This document shows positions 36,746 through 44,364 of a stretch of DNA of 54,278 nucleotides, piece after piece. The notes beneath the pieces are model-generated. The model was not told the origin of the DNA. It worked only from the letters and a program-made list of their open reading frames with translations, and did not search any database. Source of the stretch: Thalassospira profundimaris WP0211 (GTDB lineage Bacteria > Pseudomonadota > Alphaproteobacteria > Rhodospirillales > Thalassospiraceae); the NCBI RefSeq assembly GCF_000300275.1, contig NZ_AMRN01000014.1:1-54278 (forward strand). Reading direction: 5' to 3'. How positions within the stretch are numbered: the first letter of the stretch is position 1; every line of letters starts with the position of its first letter. A program made the translations under genes and the position numbers.

Positions 36746-36779
36746 GCCACCCGATCCCTCTGGGGTGATGCTTGATCAT

Positions 36780-36812
36780 GGCGCTGTCCGGAAACGGTCA
36801 GCGCCTTTTTTT
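36780..36812 (+). terminator. Terminator of the pcc operon
   Basis: GGCGCTG (36780-36786) pairs with CAGCGCC (36799-36805); inside, CCG and CGG pair around GAAA after one T-T mismatch. Seven T residues follow to 36812. The next base starts the outer arm of the second three-way-junction element. Confidence 0.93.
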
Positions 36813-37073
36813 GGGTCCAGACTCATCCACATGATCGCCCCGGCAACCGATATGAGAGAAAAAGCTAGGAAAAGCCCGCAGATCGGGGTGATCCCCGATC
36901 AAGGGTTTTGACGCAGAGGCTTTCTCTCATATCGGTTGTCCTTCGGATCACCCGGATTTGCACGGGCTATTTTGTCGCAAAATCTTGAAAGATATAGATC
37001 TTCCGGCGATTTCGCTCCGCATATCCGCACAAATCCGGGTGACCGGGACGATTATGTGAATGAGTCTGAACCC
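36813..37073 (-). repeat. Three-way-junction structured element, copy 2
   Basis: A 261-bp element in inverted orientation to the 22438 copy. P1: 36813-36843 with 37043-37073 (31 nt arms, 27 matched; three of four differences become G-U on the - strand, which is the proposed sense strand). P2: 36948-36965 with 37025-37042 (18 bp). Junction: complement of 36939-36947 reads TCCGAAGGA. P3: 36844-36861 with 36921-36938 (18 bp perfect), enclosing GCGTCAAAACCCTTG, a perfect 8-bp hairpin (36881-36888 with 36893-36900) and GCGGGCTTTTCCT, all read on the - strand. In P2 the 81 nt at 36955-37035 match copy 1 (22477-22557) at 70 positions. P1 and P3 share no alignable sequence with copy 1 yet keep the same pairing and near-equal lengths. 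Confidence 0.85.
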
Positions 37074-37083
37074 TAACCTGTTC

Positions 37084-37097
37084 AAACACTTGTGTTT
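37084..37097. promoter_or_regulatory. 14-bp palindrome upstream of the HAD gene
   Basis: AAACACTTGTGTTT is a near-perfect dyad (6-bp arms around TT), 178 bp before the HAD start and 10 bp outside the element. The rest of 37098-37274 is AT-leaning and presumably holds the operon promoter; no boxes were confidently placed. Confidence 0.3.
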
Positions 37098-37274
37098 TCA
37101 AGGCCTTTCCGATCCGTTTCACGCATATTAAATACAGATAACGGGGCTTTACGAGGCGTTTGCACTGCCATATGGTCGTGAATTGAGGCCGTAATACCCT
37201 GTGAACATCGAGGTTGACTGCCAACGCATTGAACGTGCCTGCGGCCATCCAATAACAAGAAACGAGGCTTAAGA

Positions 37275-38009
37275 ATGTACAAGCTGATTGCTTTTGATGG
37301 CGACGATACCCTGTGGCACAACGAGCCACTTTTCCGCCAAGCCCATGTGCAGCTTCGCGAAATGCTGGGACATTATGTTGATCCCGAGCTGGTTGATGAT
37401 CGTCTCTATCAGGCCGAGTTGGCCAACCTTTCCATCTATGGCTATGGCGTGACGGGCTTTACCCTGTCGATGATTGAAACGGCGATCGAATTGTCTGATC
37501 GCAAAATCAGCGCCGAGGACATCCACAAACTGGCCGAAACCGGCAAATCCATGCTGCGTGCGCCCACCCGGATCATTGACGGGGCCGAGGACGTACTGAA
37601 ACAGTATGCCAAGCACCCGAATTACAAGGTGGTCCTGATCACCAAGGGCGATCTGATCGCCCAGCAGCTCAAGATTGACCGCTCCGGGTTCGAGGACCTG
37701 TTTGACGGGATCGAGATCGTCTCGGAAAAGGATCCGCTGACCTATCGCAATATCTTTGGCCGCTATGGCGTCGATCCCGAAGAGGCGATCATGATCGGCA
37801 ATTCGATGAAATCCGATATTCTGCCGGTCCTTGCGTGCGGGGCGACGGCGATCCACATTCCCTATGAAATCACCTGGGTCCATGAAATGGTCGATCAGAC
37901 CGAGATCGATAACGACAAGGTTATCACGGCCGAAAGCATTGCCCATGTGCCCGGGATTATCGAGAAACTCGAAAACCAAAAGACCAGCGGGAGTATGGAA
38001 CATGTCTGA
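37275..38009 (+). CDS. HAD-superfamily hydrolase
   Basis: A 244-aa HAD protein with motif I FDGDDTLWHNE (Asp8, Asp10), a helical cap (about 15-95), motif II in LITKGD, motif III Lys in VSEKDPLTY, and motif IV IGNSMKSDILP. The DGDDTLW form of motif I and the NSMKSDI form of motif IV are seen in a distinct HAD branch of unknown or nucleotidase-like activity. First gene of an operon: its end overlaps the DUF1244 gene by 8 bp, followed by an acylphosphatase. Confidence 0.88.
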   Translation: MYKLIAFDGDDTLWHNEPLFRQAHVQLREMLGHYVDPELVDDRLYQAELANLSIYGYGVTGFTLSMIETAIELSDRKISAEDIHKLAETGKSMLRAPTRIIDGAEDVLKQYAKHPNYKVVLITKGDLIAQQLKIDRSGFEDLFDGIEIVSEKDPLTYRNIFGRYGVDPEEAIMIGNSMKSDILPVLACGATAIHIPYEITWVHEMVDQTEIDNDKVITAESIAHVPGIIEKLENQKTSGSMEHV

Positions 38010-38385
38010 TTGCGCCGGTTCTGAAATGTCCACCGAGGCCGTTTTGGCCAACGGCCCGGCGGCCGATCTTGATCCGCAAACCAAGCTCGAACTCGAAGCT
38101 GCTGCCTTTCGTGGCCTTGTGATGCACCTTCAAGATCGCAAGGATGTTCAGAATATCGATCTGATGAACCTTGCTGGCTTCTGCCGCAATTGCCTCGCCA
38201 AATGGTATCTGGCAGCCGCCCGCGAACGCGGTGTTGCGATGGATTATGATGGGGCGCGCGAAGTCGTCTATGGCATGACCTATGACGCCTGGAAGGATAA
38301 CCATCAGGCGCCGGCATCTGATGAACAGAAACAGAAGTTTCAGGACACCGCCCATCTCCATGCCAAGATCCCCGGCGCGAAATAA
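38002..38385 (+). CDS. DUF1244 family protein
   Basis: A 127-aa cytosolic protein. The core LELEAAAFRGLVMHLQDRKD leading to VQNIDLMNLAGFCRNCLAKWY is the conserved DUF1244 helical signature, with the FCRNC cysteine pair. I know of no assigned function. The ATG at 38002 has GGGAG 8 bp upstream and overlaps the HAD stop by 8 bp, so translational coupling is likely; an ATG at 38026 is the alternative. It sits between two phosphate-handling enzymes. Confidence 0.88.
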   Translation: MSDCAGSEMSTEAVLANGPAADLDPQTKLELEAAAFRGLVMHLQDRKDVQNIDLMNLAGFCRNCLAKWYLAAARERGVAMDYDGAREVVYGMTYDAWKDNHQAPASDEQKQKFQDTAHLHAKIPGAK

Positions 38386-38424
38386 GCCGCGGATAAAACC
38401 ATCGACAAGGGAGGAGGCCCGATC

Positions 38425-38739
38425 ATGACCGATACAAGCCCCGACCCGTCAACGGGGGATGGCAACATCGCCGTCCATGCCCGGATCGAAGGCCGGGTGC
38501 AGGGTGTGTGGTATCGCGCCTGGACCGTCGAAGAAGCCCGCAAACGTGATCTGACCGGCTGGGTGCGCAATCGTAATGATGGCTCGGTCGAGGCGGTCTT
38601 TTGCGGCCCGGCCAAGGTGGTGCAATCCATGATCACCGCTTGCCACGATGGCCCGACACATGCGTGCGTTGATCGCATCCATGAAGAACCAGCACTCGAA
38701 GACGGGTTTGCCACGTTCGAGAAGCGCCCAACCGCCTGA
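38425..38739 (+). CDS. Acylphosphatase
   Basis: A 104-aa enzyme that hydrolyses acyl phosphates such as 1,3-bisphosphoglycerate, carbamoyl phosphate and acetyl phosphate. The active-site motif GRVQGVWYR supplies Arg31, and WVRNRNDGSVEA supplies Asn49; the alpha/beta ferredoxin-like length fits (about 90-100 aa plus a short leader). GGAGGAGG lies upstream. Last gene of the HAD-DUF1244-acylphosphatase operon. Confidence 0.93.
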   Translation: MTDTSPDPSTGDGNIAVHARIEGRVQGVWYRAWTVEEARKRDLTGWVRNRNDGSVEAVFCGPAKVVQSMITACHDGPTHACVDRIHEEPALEDGFATFEKRPTA

Positions 38740-38785
38740 AACAAGGGTTTCGTCAAGGCGTTGGCGGCTTTGTTAAACCGATTGC

Positions 38786-38830
38786 AAAAGCCTTTTTCCA
38801 ATTGATTCTGGAAAAAGGCTTTTTCTTTAT
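38786..38830 (+). terminator. Strong terminator after the acylphosphatase gene
   Basis: AAAAGCCTTTTTCCA (38786-38800) and TGGAAAAAGGCTTTT (38809-38823) are perfect 15-bp complements around an 8-nt loop, followed by a T-rich run. It can act on either strand. Confidence 0.93.
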
Positions 38831-38910
38831 CGCACTGCGGTGGCATGGTTATGAAATCCTGACTGCATGGTCAGACGCAATGCGTCGGGAAATCAACAGG
38901 GAGACTACAC

Positions 38911-39762
38911 ATGACCTTTATCGCAAAATCATTTGGCGTTGCTGCCATTGTTGCGACCAGTGCGCTTTGCGCATTCGGCGCGCAGGCAGAGCCGGAACAG
39001 AATGACGGCCTGAACGGCACACTGTGGCTGCAGACCTCGGTCGAATACAAAACGACCGCCATGTCGGTCTATGCCGGTGCGACCCGTTTGCTGGATGCCG
39101 CCATTGGCGATCACAGCTGGACCGCTGCACTCGAGCAGGACGGCAACTATATGACCAAGCCGCCGGCAGTCATTCTGGACGTTGATGAAACGGTTCTGGA
39201 TAACTCGGCCTATCAGGCATGGGTTGTTACCGACAAAACCCATTACAGCTCCAAAACCTGGGCTGCCTTTGTGCATGACATGATTTCCATCCCGACCCCG
39301 GGCGCGCTGGAATTCACCAAGGCCGCTGCCGCACGCGGTGTTGAAGTCTTCTATGTCTCGAACCGCAAGGCACCGGAAGAAGAACCCACCATCGAAAACC
39401 TCAAGAAATATGGCTTCCCATACGCAGACGAAAAGCATGTCATGCTGCGTGGTGAAGTCGAAGAATGGGGTTCGAACAAGACCCCGCGCCGGGCGGCTGT
39501 GGCCGAAGACTACCGTGTGATCATGCAGTTTGGTGACAATTTCGGTGACTTCACCGACGAGATTGATGGCTCGATCACTGAGCGTCTCGAAGTCATGGAA
39601 AAATACGGCAATTACTGGGGCGAACGCTGGTTCATGCTTCCGAACCCGAGCTACGGCTCATGGGAAGAAGCAGCCTTCGGTGGCGACTGGGGCAAGTCTG
39701 GCGATGAGCGCCGTCAGGACAAACTCAATGCCATGTCCCCGTGGGCAGGCCCGGCCGAGTAA
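38911..39762 (+). CDS. Secreted HAD-type acid phosphatase (5'-nucleotidase e(P4)-like)
   Basis: A 283-aa periplasmic protein of HAD subfamily IIIB. The signal peptide ends at about AQA (residues 25-27). Motif I ILDVDETVLDNSAYQ has Asp90 and Asp92; FYVSNRK and the late IMQFGDNFGDF supply the remaining motifs. This is the class C acid phosphatase / lipoprotein e(P4) family, which frees phosphate or nucleosides from nucleotides. The cysteine in TSALCAFGAQA is not in a proper lipobox, so the enzyme is probably soluble. GGGAG lies about 10 bp upstream. Flanked by terminators, so monocistronic. Confidence 0.92.
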   Translation: MTFIAKSFGVAAIVATSALCAFGAQAEPEQNDGLNGTLWLQTSVEYKTTAMSVYAGATRLLDAAIGDHSWTAALEQDGNYMTKPPAVILDVDETVLDNSAYQAWVVTDKTHYSSKTWAAFVHDMISIPTPGALEFTKAAAARGVEVFYVSNRKAPEEEPTIENLKKYGFPYADEKHVMLRGEVEEWGSNKTPRRAAVAEDYRVIMQFGDNFGDFTDEIDGSITERLEVMEKYGNYWGERWFMLPNPSYGSWEEAAFGGDWGKSGDERRQDKLNAMSPWAGPAE

Positions 39763-39787
39763 TCCTTGCCGCGTAATTACCTTAAAG

Positions 39788-39813
39788 GGCGTCCCGACCG
39801 GGGCGCCTTTTTT
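39788..39813 (+). terminator. Terminator after the acid phosphatase gene
   Basis: GGCGTCCC (39788-39795) pairs with GGGGCGCC (39800-39807) over eight positions with one wobble, loop GACC, followed by six T. Confidence 0.85.
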
Positions 39814-39931
39814 ATATCTCACTTTCTGCGCGACCTCCGGGGTTCATCTTTGCCGCGCAATGGTGTTAGGGTCATGTATCGGGCTTTAACCGCTTTGCGC
39901 GCGCCACCACGCGCCACCCACGCAGGATGTT

Positions 39932-40849
39932 ATGAAAGCGACTGCCAACGCCGCCACCCCGCACCGTGATCGTGTCCCGCTGGCTGTCGGGACGATCATA
40001 TTTACCGTTTTCGCACTGTCACTGGGCGATGCGTTGATCAAGCAATCCAGCAGCCAGTTCGTCATCTGGCAAATATTCGTTATCAGATCGGCAATCGCCA
40101 TTCCCTTTCTGGTGGGCTATCTGGCAATTCGTGCCCCGTCGGCCTTGCGTCTTGGCCATGCTTTTGGCTGGACCACGTTGCGCAGCCTTTTACTGGTGGT
40201 GATGTGGGTCTGCTATTATCTGTCCCTGCCACATCTGACCCTGTCTGTGGCGGCGGCAACCTATTATACCCTGCCGATTTTTATCACACTGTTCAGTGCC
40301 ATCACGACCCGCACCAAAATCAGCAAAACCGGCTGGTTTGCCGTCATCATCGGCTTTGCGGGTGTGCTGTTTATTCTGCGTCCGGATGCCGAAAACTTTA
40401 ATGGTTATGCATTGCTGCCGCTGTTTGCGGCAATGCTGTATGCGGTGGCGATGATCTTGACCCGCACCAAATGCCGGGACGAACATCCGATCAAGCTCTC
40501 GCTTGCGCTGAACATTGACTTTGTCGCGGTCGGGGCGATTGCTGCGCTGGTGATCAGCATGCTGTCTGATGACATGCGCGATGGCTTCCTTCTTGCCCCT
40601 TGGAGCACCATGACCCTGACCGGCCTGGGCACGATGGCGATCCTGGCGGCCTCCATCCTGATTGGCAGCATCGGGGCGGCCATTGCCTATCAAAACGGGC
40701 CGCCCGCCATGATCGGGACGTTTGATTTTGCCTATGTCGGGTTTTCGTTTGTCTGGGGTCTGGTCTTCTTCGCCGAAACCCCTGATGCCATGTCACTGAT
40801 CGGGATTGTCCTGATTGTCGGGGCAGGGGTGATGGCGCTTCGCCAGTAA
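39932..40849 (+). CDS. EamA (DMT) family transporter
   Basis: A 305-aa inner-membrane protein with about ten TM helices in two EamA repeats (about 15-150 and 160-300). Visible markers are the first-repeat LSVAAATYYTLPIFITLFSA and the second-repeat GTFDFAYVGFSFVWGLVFFAE with a terminal LIGIVLIVGAGVMAL. Family members export amino acids, nucleosides or other metabolites; the substrate is unknown. AGGA lies 6 bp before the ATG. It is convergent with the DUF4336 gene, 15 bp apart. Confidence 0.9.
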   Translation: MKATANAATPHRDRVPLAVGTIIFTVFALSLGDALIKQSSSQFVIWQIFVIRSAIAIPFLVGYLAIRAPSALRLGHAFGWTTLRSLLLVVMWVCYYLSLPHLTLSVAAATYYTLPIFITLFSAITTRTKISKTGWFAVIIGFAGVLFILRPDAENFNGYALLPLFAAMLYAVAMILTRTKCRDEHPIKLSLALNIDFVAVGAIAALVISMLSDDMRDGFLLAPWSTMTLTGLGTMAILAASILIGSIGAAIAYQNGPPAMIGTFDFAYVGFSFVWGLVFFAETPDAMSLIGIVLIVGAGVMALRQ

Positions 40850-40864
40850 CCGGGATATCGCCAG

Positions 40865-41614
40865 TTACTTCAAAACCCATGCAAAGGCGCGTTTAAGTTC
40901 CGCCACGGCATTGGCATCATAACACCGCCCATGCGCCAGAACGATATAGTCCGGTTTCCAGTCGATCATGGTTTGAACCGCCTTGCGCACGCCATCCTTG
41001 TATCCGGCAAAGGTCAGGCGCATGTCGCGTGGCATGCTGCCATGCGGGTCCATGGTGCCAAACAGCCTGACCATAAACCGCCAGATCGGGCTTTTGATTT
41101 TAGGTGCTTCGAAGTTTTCGATCAGGTCGGTCAGGATCAGGGTTTTGGACGGGGGATGAAAAAACACCGCCTCGTTCAAATAGCTGCCGCGCACCAGAAC
41201 TTGCTCAATCTCATCGGCCCATTCTGGTTCTGGCGTATCGGCAAGCTCCGCATCAAAATTAACCGCAATCCCGACCGACTTGGCGCGTTTGATCACACCG
41301 GGCGCACAGAACGCCTTTGCATCCGGATAGGCCTTTTGCCAATCTGGCACACCGGCATAGTGGATGGTGTTGGGCGCAATCAGATAGGCAACTTCGCCCA
41401 GCGCATCGACCTCGGCCTTAAGCGTTTCATTGAGCCGGATCGGCGAATGGACAAACAGTTTGCCGCTTTGAAGTCGGATAACCGTCATCCGGGTCGGGAA
41501 GGGCAGCTTAAGCCCGGCATACTGAAACCCGATCACCGGACCATCAAAAATCCAGACATTCTCGGCAATCGGTTTGGCGTGATCAAGCGGGGCATAGGTC
41601 TCGACAGAGAACAT
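40865..41614 (-). CDS. DUF4336 domain protein (metallo-beta-lactamase-like)
   Basis: A 249-aa protein. The pattern NVWIFDGPV, then FPTRMTVIRLQSGKLFVHSP, IAPNTIHYAGVPDWQKAYPD, and the late DWKPDYIVLAHGRCYD match DUF4336, thought to have a metallo-beta-lactamase-type fold but with a reduced metal site (HxHxDH is not seen). Its function is unknown. The ATG at 41614 was preferred to a TTG at 41629 because the family begins near here and GAGAG lies upstream. Confidence 0.82.
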   Translation of the reverse strand: MFSVETYAPLDHAKPIAENVWIFDGPVIGFQYAGLKLPFPTRMTVIRLQSGKLFVHSPIRLNETLKAEVDALGEVAYLIAPNTIHYAGVPDWQKAYPDAKAFCAPGVIKRAKSVGIAVNFDAELADTPEPEWADEIEQVLVRGSYLNEAVFFHPPSKTLILTDLIENFEAPKIKSPIWRFMVRLFGTMDPHGSMPRDMRLTFAGYKDGVRKAVQTMIDWKPDYIVLAHGRCYDANAVAELKRAFAWVLK

Positions 41615-41741
41615 GGGGCGGTCTCTCAAGTCCTGTATTTACCGGATCCGGCAGGTCGTAGAACCGGAAATTCGGAGGGATCCTGTTCTAATCTGGTGCG
41701 ATAAGTTTTGCGGGCATTTTTTTTACAAGCACGACACGTGT

Positions 41742-42863
41742 TTAATAAGGGCGGCGCTGTTTTATGCCTTGCAATAAGAAGTGTTTATAGGGGTCCGCAC
41801 CTGATTCCAGCACATCGGGATTCAAACGAGCATAACGATAAGCAGAGAATGGCAGTTTGATCACATTATTTCCGAGCGCAGTTCGGATAAGCGCAGAGGT
41901 AAGTGCTTCACGTTCTTCGCTGGTTGCAAAGTTTGAAAAATCTTTGCAAACGGGCCGTTCCTGATAATGACGATCCGAAAGATATTTTTCCGAAAATACA
42001 GCTTCCATGGCTGGATCTTCTGCAATCATTTTTTTTGCGATTTTGGTGCTCGACTCAATTGTTTCATCAAGGATGTATTTGCGCAGGTCAGGATCAAGGA
42101 CGAATGGAGCCTTTCTTTTGGGAAGGTCTAGCAAATTGTTCAGGCGAAACTCTATGAAGCCATTGTGCTCCCCGCGTCCAAATTCTTTCTGATATTTGAT
42201 CAGATGTTCAAGGAGTGCCGGGTGCGTCGTAACATTTAAATGGGGTGCGCTGATGCTGTCCAATCCAAGTATCTCTTGAAGACGTTTGAAAGGGTTTTGC
42301 TCCAGCTCAATCAGGTGAAGTTTTGATACATTGGGCAAGTTTCCCCATCTTTCTGCCAGTTCGGCAAATTTGACCATACCGATCCTGTTCTTGGTATCCT
42401 CTTTAAGCGTTTTGCCTGTCCATACGCCCCATTGCCACCAGGCACTATTAAGCAAATCAAACGGAGAACGTATGACAAAAATGACCTCAACTTCGATCTC
42501 GGCTTCCTTGAAAACATGAGAAAGATCAAATGATCGTATTTCTTCTGCCCATGCCTCAAAGCTTAAGACCGCCACCTCATTTTCAGCCAAACTATCTCTT
42601 ATGTTCTTAAATGTTTGAACTGCGTTGTTGTAAAAACCTTGAATCGCGCAGCTGCAAACATATCCTGCTAGATTACTTTGGTGAGCCAAAAGCAAATCCT
42701 CACCTGACAGGAAATCACCGCCTGGACGAATACAAAAATACCTGTATTGGGGGCCTAATGAGCTTGTTTTTTCAGAAGTGACAGAAAAGTTTTGCCCAAA
42801 ATATGCTTGAATGCTTGAGCTCGCGCATTTTCCAGAACCAATATGAATGATAAATTTTTTCAT
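41742..42863 (-). CDS. Sulfotransferase-like P-loop protein with a C-terminal NPDV repeat
   Basis: A 373-aa protein. The N-terminal FIIHIGSGKCASSSIQAYF resembles the 5'-phosphosulfate loop of PAPS sulfotransferases (usually GxxKTGTTSLQ, here with Cys-Ala for Thr-Gly), and VIRSPFDLLNSAWWQWG resembles the 3'-phosphate site RxPxxxxxS. The C-terminus YRYARLNPDVLESGADPYKH is a short repeat found on surface-polysaccharide glycosyltransferases. The gene is visibly AT-richer, with different codon choice, than both neighbours, and stands alone on the - strand. The likely role is modification of a surface glycan; horizontal gain is probable. The acceptor is unknown. Confidence 0.68.
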   Translation of the reverse strand: MKKFIIHIGSGKCASSSIQAYFGQNFSVTSEKTSSLGPQYRYFCIRPGGDFLSGEDLLLAHQSNLAGYVCSCAIQGFYNNAVQTFKNIRDSLAENEVAVLSFEAWAEEIRSFDLSHVFKEAEIEVEVIFVIRSPFDLLNSAWWQWGVWTGKTLKEDTKNRIGMVKFAELAERWGNLPNVSKLHLIELEQNPFKRLQEILGLDSISAPHLNVTTHPALLEHLIKYQKEFGRGEHNGFIEFRLNNLLDLPKRKAPFVLDPDLRKYILDETIESSTKIAKKMIAEDPAMEAVFSEKYLSDRHYQERPVCKDFSNFATSEEREALTSALIRTALGNNVIKLPFSAYRYARLNPDVLESGADPYKHFLLQGIKQRRPY

Positions 42864-42917
42864 CTACAGAGTTCTCGTAAAACATAAACAACGGCAAACG
42901 TTACTTTTGAAAATATC

Positions 42918-44351
42918 CTAGTGATCTGGGTGCTTAAATGAAACGACTTTATCCGGGTTTAAGCGGTTTTGCACGTCAAGCGCCTTCTTTATTTCCTTAA
43001 GAAGACGCATTTTTACGGGGTCAGCACGTAACGCAAGTTCGTCGCGCTTAAGCTGCCCGATGCCATGCTCCGCACTGATCGATCCGCCAAGCTCGGCAAC
43101 AATGTCGTGAATGACGCTGTTCAGGCTTTCCCACTGCGCAAGATAGGCTTGCTTGTCCATGGTCGCGGGCTGGGAAAAGTTGAAATGGATATTGCCATCA
43201 CCCACATGGCCAAACGGGCAGGGACGAATGCCGGGTATCAGCGCATCCGCACGCACCATGCCGCGTTTCAAAAGCTCGGCAACCTTTGAAACCGGCACGG
43301 ATACATCATGCTTAATCGATCCGCCTTCATAGCCTTGTGCCTCGGGGATGCCTTCGCGGATCGCCCACAGGTTTTTACGCTGTGCCTCGGACTGGGCAAG
43401 GGTGGCATCTGTCGCAAGCCCGATCTCAACCGCCTGCGCCAACAGATCGACCAGAAGTACTTCCAGATCATCCTTCGGGCGCGACGATGTCAGCTCGATC
43501 AAGACATGCCAGTTCGTCTTGGTCGCAAGCGGCCGCGTCAGGCCCTTAAGATACGTCACCGACAGATCATGGGCAAAACTGCTGATCAACTCAAACGCCG
43601 CAATCGCGTCCCCGGTATGACGGCGCGCCAGCGCCAAAAGATCAATCGCGCATTCCGGCGACGGCACGGCAATCCAGGCGGTGGCAACGTGTTTTGGCTG
43701 GGCAAAAAGTTTTAGCGTCGCCTTGGTGATAATGCCAAGCGTGCCTTCCGCACCGATAAACAGATCGCGCAGGTCATAGCCGGTATTGTCCTTGCGAAGC
43801 TTGGACAACCCGTTCCAAACCGTGCCATCGGGCAACACGACCTCAAGCCCAAGGCAAAGATCGCGCGCATTGCCGTATCGAATAACGTTCAATCCCCCGG
43901 CATTGGTCGCAAGATTGCCACCGATCTGACATGTGCCCTCGGCGCCCAGCGACAGCGGGAAAAGCAAATCCTGCTCCTCGGCGGCTTCCTGAATGTTTTG
44001 CAGGATCGCACCGGCTTCGACAGTCGCGGTAAAATCACGCCCATCAATCTCGATGACGCGGTTCATGCGTTTGAGGTTGATCAGGACCTGTTTGCTATCG
44101 GCAACCGCCCCGCCGCACCGCCCGGTATTGCCACCCTGTGGCACAATCGCGATGTCATGTGCGGCACATATGGCAACCGCCTTGGCGACTTCCTCGGTGC
44201 TTGCGGGAAACAGAATGATCTCGGCATGGCCTTCAAACTTGCCACGTGCTTCGGCATTGTGGGCGGCCAGAACGTCGCTGTCCATGCTGAAACCTTTGGG
44301 TCCCAGCAGGTCCTTTAATTCATCAAGTGCGGCTTCTGGCAGGAACGACAT
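42918..44351 (-). CDS. FAD-linked oxidase (D-lactate/D-2-hydroxyglutarate dehydrogenase-like)
   Basis: A 477-aa flavoprotein of the GlcD/D2HGDH family. The FAD-binding PCMH domain shows VPQGGNTGRCGGAV, GAEGTCQIGGNLATNAGG and DLFIGAEGTLGIITK. The C-terminal domain has the metal/substrate His cluster in CPFGHVGDGNIHFNFSQP and the ending SAEHGIGQLKRDEL. It oxidises a D-2-hydroxy acid and passes electrons to an acceptor such as a quinone or ETF; which acid is open. The ATG at 44351 (AAAGGA upstream) avoids overlap with the preceding Sua5 gene; 14 bp separate them, so they form one operon. Confidence 0.9.
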   Translation of the reverse strand: MSFLPEAALDELKDLLGPKGFSMDSDVLAAHNAEARGKFEGHAEIILFPASTEEVAKAVAICAAHDIAIVPQGGNTGRCGGAVADSKQVLINLKRMNRVIEIDGRDFTATVEAGAILQNIQEAAEEQDLLFPLSLGAEGTCQIGGNLATNAGGLNVIRYGNARDLCLGLEVVLPDGTVWNGLSKLRKDNTGYDLRDLFIGAEGTLGIITKATLKLFAQPKHVATAWIAVPSPECAIDLLALARRHTGDAIAAFELISSFAHDLSVTYLKGLTRPLATKTNWHVLIELTSSRPKDDLEVLLVDLLAQAVEIGLATDATLAQSEAQRKNLWAIREGIPEAQGYEGGSIKHDVSVPVSKVAELLKRGMVRADALIPGIRPCPFGHVGDGNIHFNFSQPATMDKQAYLAQWESLNSVIHDIVAELGGSISAEHGIGQLKRDELALRADPVKMRLLKEIKKALDVQNRLNPDKVVSFKHPDH

Positions 44352-44364
44352 GGCGGCTGTTCCT

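Noticed and set aside
38911..39762. Lipoprotein status of the acid phosphatase
   Set aside because: A cysteine follows the hydrophobic segment, but the preceding residues (TSAL) do not fit a lipobox, and a normal signal-peptidase I site AQA follows.
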